Below are positions 60,494 to 64,000 of a DNA stretch of 64,000 nucleotides, piece after piece (the first letter of the stretch is position 1; each line of letters begins with the position of its first letter). Source of the DNA: Cyclospora cayetanensis (taxonomy: Eukaryota; Apicomplexa; Conoidasida; Eucoccidiorida; Eimeriidae). The notes below the pieces were generated by a model. The model searched no databases. It saw nothing but the letters and a program-made list of their open reading frames with translations, and was not told the DNA's origin. The translations under genes and the position numbers were made by a program. The stretch is taken from assembly GCF_002999335.1 (NCBI RefSeq), contig NW_020312045.1, positions 1-64,000 of the forward strand, in the 5' to 3' direction.

Positions 60494-62180
60494 GCTCCAA
60501 AGCTACTCAGCGTGGATCGGCTGTCTTAACGAAGCCACAGCTTCTTTCCTCCCAAAGGCCCGCGAACACCTGCAGGCGGCAGCGGCAGCAGTAGAAGCCG
60601 CTGCGACACCGACAGCAGCCGCTACGCAGCAGCAGCAGCAGCAGCAATCAGGCAGGAGTGCCCTCTGGGAGTGGCTGTGGGGGGCCGCTGAGGCGTTTGG
60701 ATTTTGCTGCAGCAGCAGATTCACTGCCTTGCGCTTACTGGATGCCTATGCTGCACATCCTGCCTTTCCTTTCAAGTGTACATGCAGCAGCACAGAAACC
60801 AGCAGTGGAGAGGGCTGTAGATGCTGCAGCAACAGAGAACTCGCACTTTGCGCGGCAGCAGCCTTGCTGCTTGCTGCTGCGCTCCACTGTCATTGGCGAG
60901 ACATTGCGACCGATCAGTTCTTGCAACAGTTGCTACAGCAGCTACAACAGCAGCAGATACAGCAGGAGCAGCAGCAGCTCTTTACGCAAGATGACGTCAT
61001 CATGGTGCAGGCCGATATGTTGCAGCTTCTGCAGCCGTGCCTATGGATGTCTCCTACACCTGCAGACGCCCTACTCGTGCATCTTGCTGGTCTAAGGGAC
61101 TTCCCCCTGTTGCTGCAGCACACGCCGCATGCTGCTGCTGTTGCGGCAGCAGCTGCTGCTGCTGCTGATGCTGAAGCACGTGGCGCAGCGGCAGCACCAG
61201 CAGGCACTGCAAGCATGCCGCCTCAGAACGTCGAGCAACAACAGCACCAGCGCCAGCAGAAGCAGCAGCCACAACAACTTTGCCCCCAAATAGGATACTC
61301 CAGCAGCAACAAGGATGGTGGAGGGTGGACTGTGCTGTCTCTCTTTGATTTCTTCGTAGGCACAGGGCTTCTCGCGTGCCTGCACGACGTACTGCTGCGT
61401 TGCTGTTACGACGCAGCGGCGCATGGCCTCCTGCAGCAGGTGCCTGGCAGCAAGCTGATCGCTGTGCTGCTGTTGCTGTTGTTGCGTCCATATGCGCAGC
61501 AGCCGCAGCCAGCACAGAGGGGCGAACTGGACGTGCTCGAGTGGGAGCGCTGCTGCTGCTGTTATATTTTTAAGTGTCGTTACGATGCAGATATCTACTT
61601 CTGGCGCGTTCTCCTGCAGCAGCCCCTGCAGCAACTGCTACAGCAAGACAACAACGTGCTGCTCCTTATGTGGGAAGAAGGCGCAAAGCAGTGGCACCAG
61701 CTGCTGCGTCTGGGCTGCACCGCGTTCGCGAGCAGCAGCAACAACTGCGACGGGGCCATTGCAGAGGCATGCGCATCTGTTAGACGACGCAGGCGACACA
61801 TGAGCAGAGACTTCTACCAGCCACGCGCGGAACTGGCGCAGCAGCCGATGCAGCGCCAGCAGCCGCAGTCTTGGCAACAAAAGTACGCAAGGGTCGATGG
61901 CGGCGCTGCGGATGCTCATGAATCAACAGCTAGACATCCTTCGCTGCAGCTGCATGACGCTAGCAGCAGCAAGGGATTCCTGGCTGCTGCAACAAGCATT
62001 CGTACAGCAATGCCAGCAGCACGGGCAGCTGCTTATGTGGACACAGCGGCAATGCATGCGGTTCAAGAGAATGTATGCCCGTTGCGCGCTAATTCAGCTG
62101 CGGCAGCAGCCGCAGTCTCGGGAAGCCGCCCTTACGAAGCATGCGCTGCAGAGCCACAGCAGCAGTGGGATCCTCTGTAA
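58377..62180 (+). CDS. Large Ala/Gln/Ser-rich unrecognised protein
   Basis: One uninterrupted exon of about 1267 codons from the first ATG (58377); the frame is open back to 58332, so an upstream exon is possible. I do not recognise the protein. The N-terminal two-thirds are dominated by Ala, Gln and Ser runs from CAG/GCA/AGC tracts, with a Gln/Arg/Leu coiled-coil-like stretch (WREQLVERQQRLLARQQ). Ordered-looking segments appear later: about residues 660-720 (DVLDLKFHWWRAVAAAWRKK), 770-810 (SALWEWLWGAAEAFGF..FTALRLLDAYAAHPAFPF), then LLQPCLWMSPTPADALLVHLAGL, WTVLSLFDFFVGTGLLACLHDVLL and YFWRVLLQQPLQQLL. These Leu/Trp-rich helices suggest a helical-repeat scaffold interrupted by homopolymers. 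No signal peptide, catalytic motif or membrane segment is clear. The length of the open frame supports coding, but CAG tracts keep several frames open, so the exact extent is uncertain. Confidence 0.6.
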
Positions 62181-64000
62181 CTCCCTCCTCAGCTCGTGCG
62201 CAACCTGAAGCTGTCACAGGGAGCGGCTTCTGGGGTGTGGCCTCGGCAGCAGCAGCAAGAGCGGCAGCAGGCTGTGCTTCTGCTTCGTACAGCTGCGCAT
62301 TTGTGCTGGCGGCATGCCTCTAGACACCTCAGCAGCCAGGTGGCTGTGCCTCGTGTGTTGAACTCTAATTTGTTTATACTGTTCACTTATCCCCGTTGGT
62401 GTTGGCTTTCAGGGTTTGAGGCTAAGCAGGTACAGATGCAAACAATACATGAGGACTCTGGAGAGAACAGCATCTTTTAGATACTCTAAAGGCCCCTTTG
62501 AAAGAGCATAAAGCTCCTTAACGTCAAGCAGGCCTTCCGTGGAGCGTGCATTGCTTCCAGGATATCTAGCTAAACCCTACATGCTTCTACGCTGGTTTAG
62601 CCTTAAATTCTAGCTCGGCTTATTCAATTGGGGGGCCCAATCTTTTTTTCGCTTGACCTAAAACGCCCCTGTGCTGCTGAGTTGCTGAAAACGCGACCCC
62701 TGGAACCCCTAGCAGGAAGCGGGGGCGCCTGGTATAACATTAGGCTCAACAAAGGAGGGGCCTTCAGGCATCAGGAACCCCGCACGCAGCCAAATGGCAT
62801 GTATTTTCCACTAATGTCTCCTCCTATCTAACAGGCCTAAATACGGGGGACAGGCAAAGGGCTCTCTGACGTGTCTACCGTCCAAGCTGGGCGAATAACG
62901 AACGCTGAAAGGACTCGAGAGGGAGATGCGAAGAGGGGCTAGCATGCCCCGAACCCCTGCAAAAGCCTACTACCTCAATCAGAGCACTTCCATAGACGCG
63001 GACTCCTACATGCAGCGCCTCACAGGACGCCTTTAAGGATTGAGAGTAGCGATTTAAATGGGAAAGGAGGGCTTTATATAATGGTCCCCCGATTCGTGCA
63101 ATTGCTTCCGAAGCAGTTCTCTATCTTCTGCCGGTTTGCCACAAGAGCCTCAACGGGAAGGTTACGCACTGTGCTGCGCTTGTTCTTGTTGCGTGTAGAG
63201 ACTGAGAAGCTCGAATAACAATTCTGGCAGTGAGCCTGAAAGAAAAAGCGGTAAGGCCAAGGAAATACTGCATCAAACGTCACGCCGAGAAGAACTATAT
63301 GCCATAATGCCTTTTATATCGTCTTAAAAACCTAAGGAATATGTGGAACGCAAAAGCTAGCCAGTAACTGCAGCGGCTTCTCGGCTGTACATATCCTCTG
63401 ACATTCACAGCTATTTTGCACGACGGTGAGAATGGGTCTATCTTCTCTAAAACGTCGGCAATTAGATCTTTAAGGTTTAAAAAAAAGAATTTAGGGATAT
63501 TTCACTGCGTGACGGAGTTGTAACCCTTATTCCAGCAGAAAGAGCCCCCGATACAACCCGGTGAAGCCAAAAAGAAGTTAGCAAGAGTGGGCATTGCTCC
63601 TGACGTTTGCTAATAAATTGAGCCCTCAAGTGAGTTCCTTTTATTGCACTTTGTTTAGGTTCACAATTTCATCTAATTAGATGAGAAAATAAGCCAAAAC
63701 GGTCCTTTTGGGAGTGGCGTAAATGTGGCGGTGCAGAAGCGGAAGCCAAACGGTGCAGTTGTGGATGCCAAGGAATTCAAGCCTGCCCTAGTAGCTGCAT
63801 CAGTTGCTGTTCCTACTTTCCTTATCAAACACAAGTAAAGAAGAGCTTGTAGGATAGCCAGTGGCTGCACAGCAGCCCATTGTTTCTCTAACTGATGGGA
63901 CCAGCTTCCACTGCGAGTAGGCCCCCATTGTAACAAAAACAGGAAATACGAAGGACGGCGATAGCTCTAGCTGCAGCTGCTGCAGAAACTTTGCAGCCAC
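62181..64000. other. Right-hand end, no firmly supported gene
   Basis: CAG-type sequence fades after about 62300 and the rest is repeat-poor. A very short weak match to the LTR-like core, minus-oriented, lies near 63400 (TGACATTCACAGCTATTTTG). A minus frame running off the window edge (64000-63800, about 66 codons, KFLQQLQLELSPSFVF) could be the 3' end of a gene to the right, but it has no motif. Confidence 0.3.

Noticed and set aside
63673..64000. 3' end of a gene running off the right edge (minus)
   Set aside because: About 60-codon overlapping frames in two phases with no motif and no coding-style repeats. Too little sequence to call.
1..64000. CRISPR arrays, bacterial operons, prophage or ribosomal RNA genes
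   Set aside because: The sequence is intron-containing eukaryotic DNA. The only regular repeats are the minisatellite, microsatellites and CAG tracts, and no rRNA signature was seen.

Overview
The window looks like nuclear DNA of a coccidian apicomplexan, most likely Eimeria. Genes are intron-rich with GT-AG junctions. Coding stretches carry long CAG-type runs read as Gln, Ala or Ser (homopolymeric amino-acid repeats), and these blocks alternate with repeat-poor segments. Gene content agrees: a CRT-like transporter, a release-factor-like protein with an apparent apicoplast leader, and a V-ATPase. The species cannot be told from this sequence.

Layout. 1-12.2 kb is gene-poor and made largely of decayed LTR retrotransposons: one Ty3/Gypsy-type element lies on the minus strand at about 5.1-11.1 kb between two LTR-like repeats, and part of another lies at 1.3-3.1 kb. 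12.3-15.9 kb holds a three-exon acid-lipase-like alpha/beta hydrolase with a very large insertion. 16-27.7 kb is mostly non-coding, with solo LTR-like repeats, one small secreted-protein gene (24.1 kb, minus) and a seven-copy minisatellite (26.2-27.1 kb). 27.7-36.0 kb holds one gene of about 15 exons for a membrane-anchored M14 zinc carboxypeptidase. 37.9-41.2 kb (minus) is a six-exon CRT-like transporter. 41.7-42.6 kb (plus) is a class I release-factor-like protein with GGS in place of GGQ. 43.2-45.2 kb (minus) is a probable organellar helical-repeat protein with a RAP-like end. 45.66-46.09 kb (plus) is a tiny three-exon RPB12/RPABC4 gene. 49.8-52.7 kb (minus) is V-ATPase subunit B. 56.0-56.9 kb (minus) is the 3' part of an unrecognised gene. 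58.4-62.2 kb (plus) is a 1.27-kaa Ala/Gln-rich unrecognised protein. The rest shows no convincing gene.

Genes were joined by finding family motifs in separate open frames and checking that GT-AG junctions keep phase. Junctions are therefore inferred, not transcript-proven. The genes form no operon. Two themes recur: secretory or organelle-targeted proteins (lipase, carboxypeptidase, release-factor-like, secreted acidic protein) and acidic-compartment biology (V-ATPase B, CRT-like transporter, lipase).
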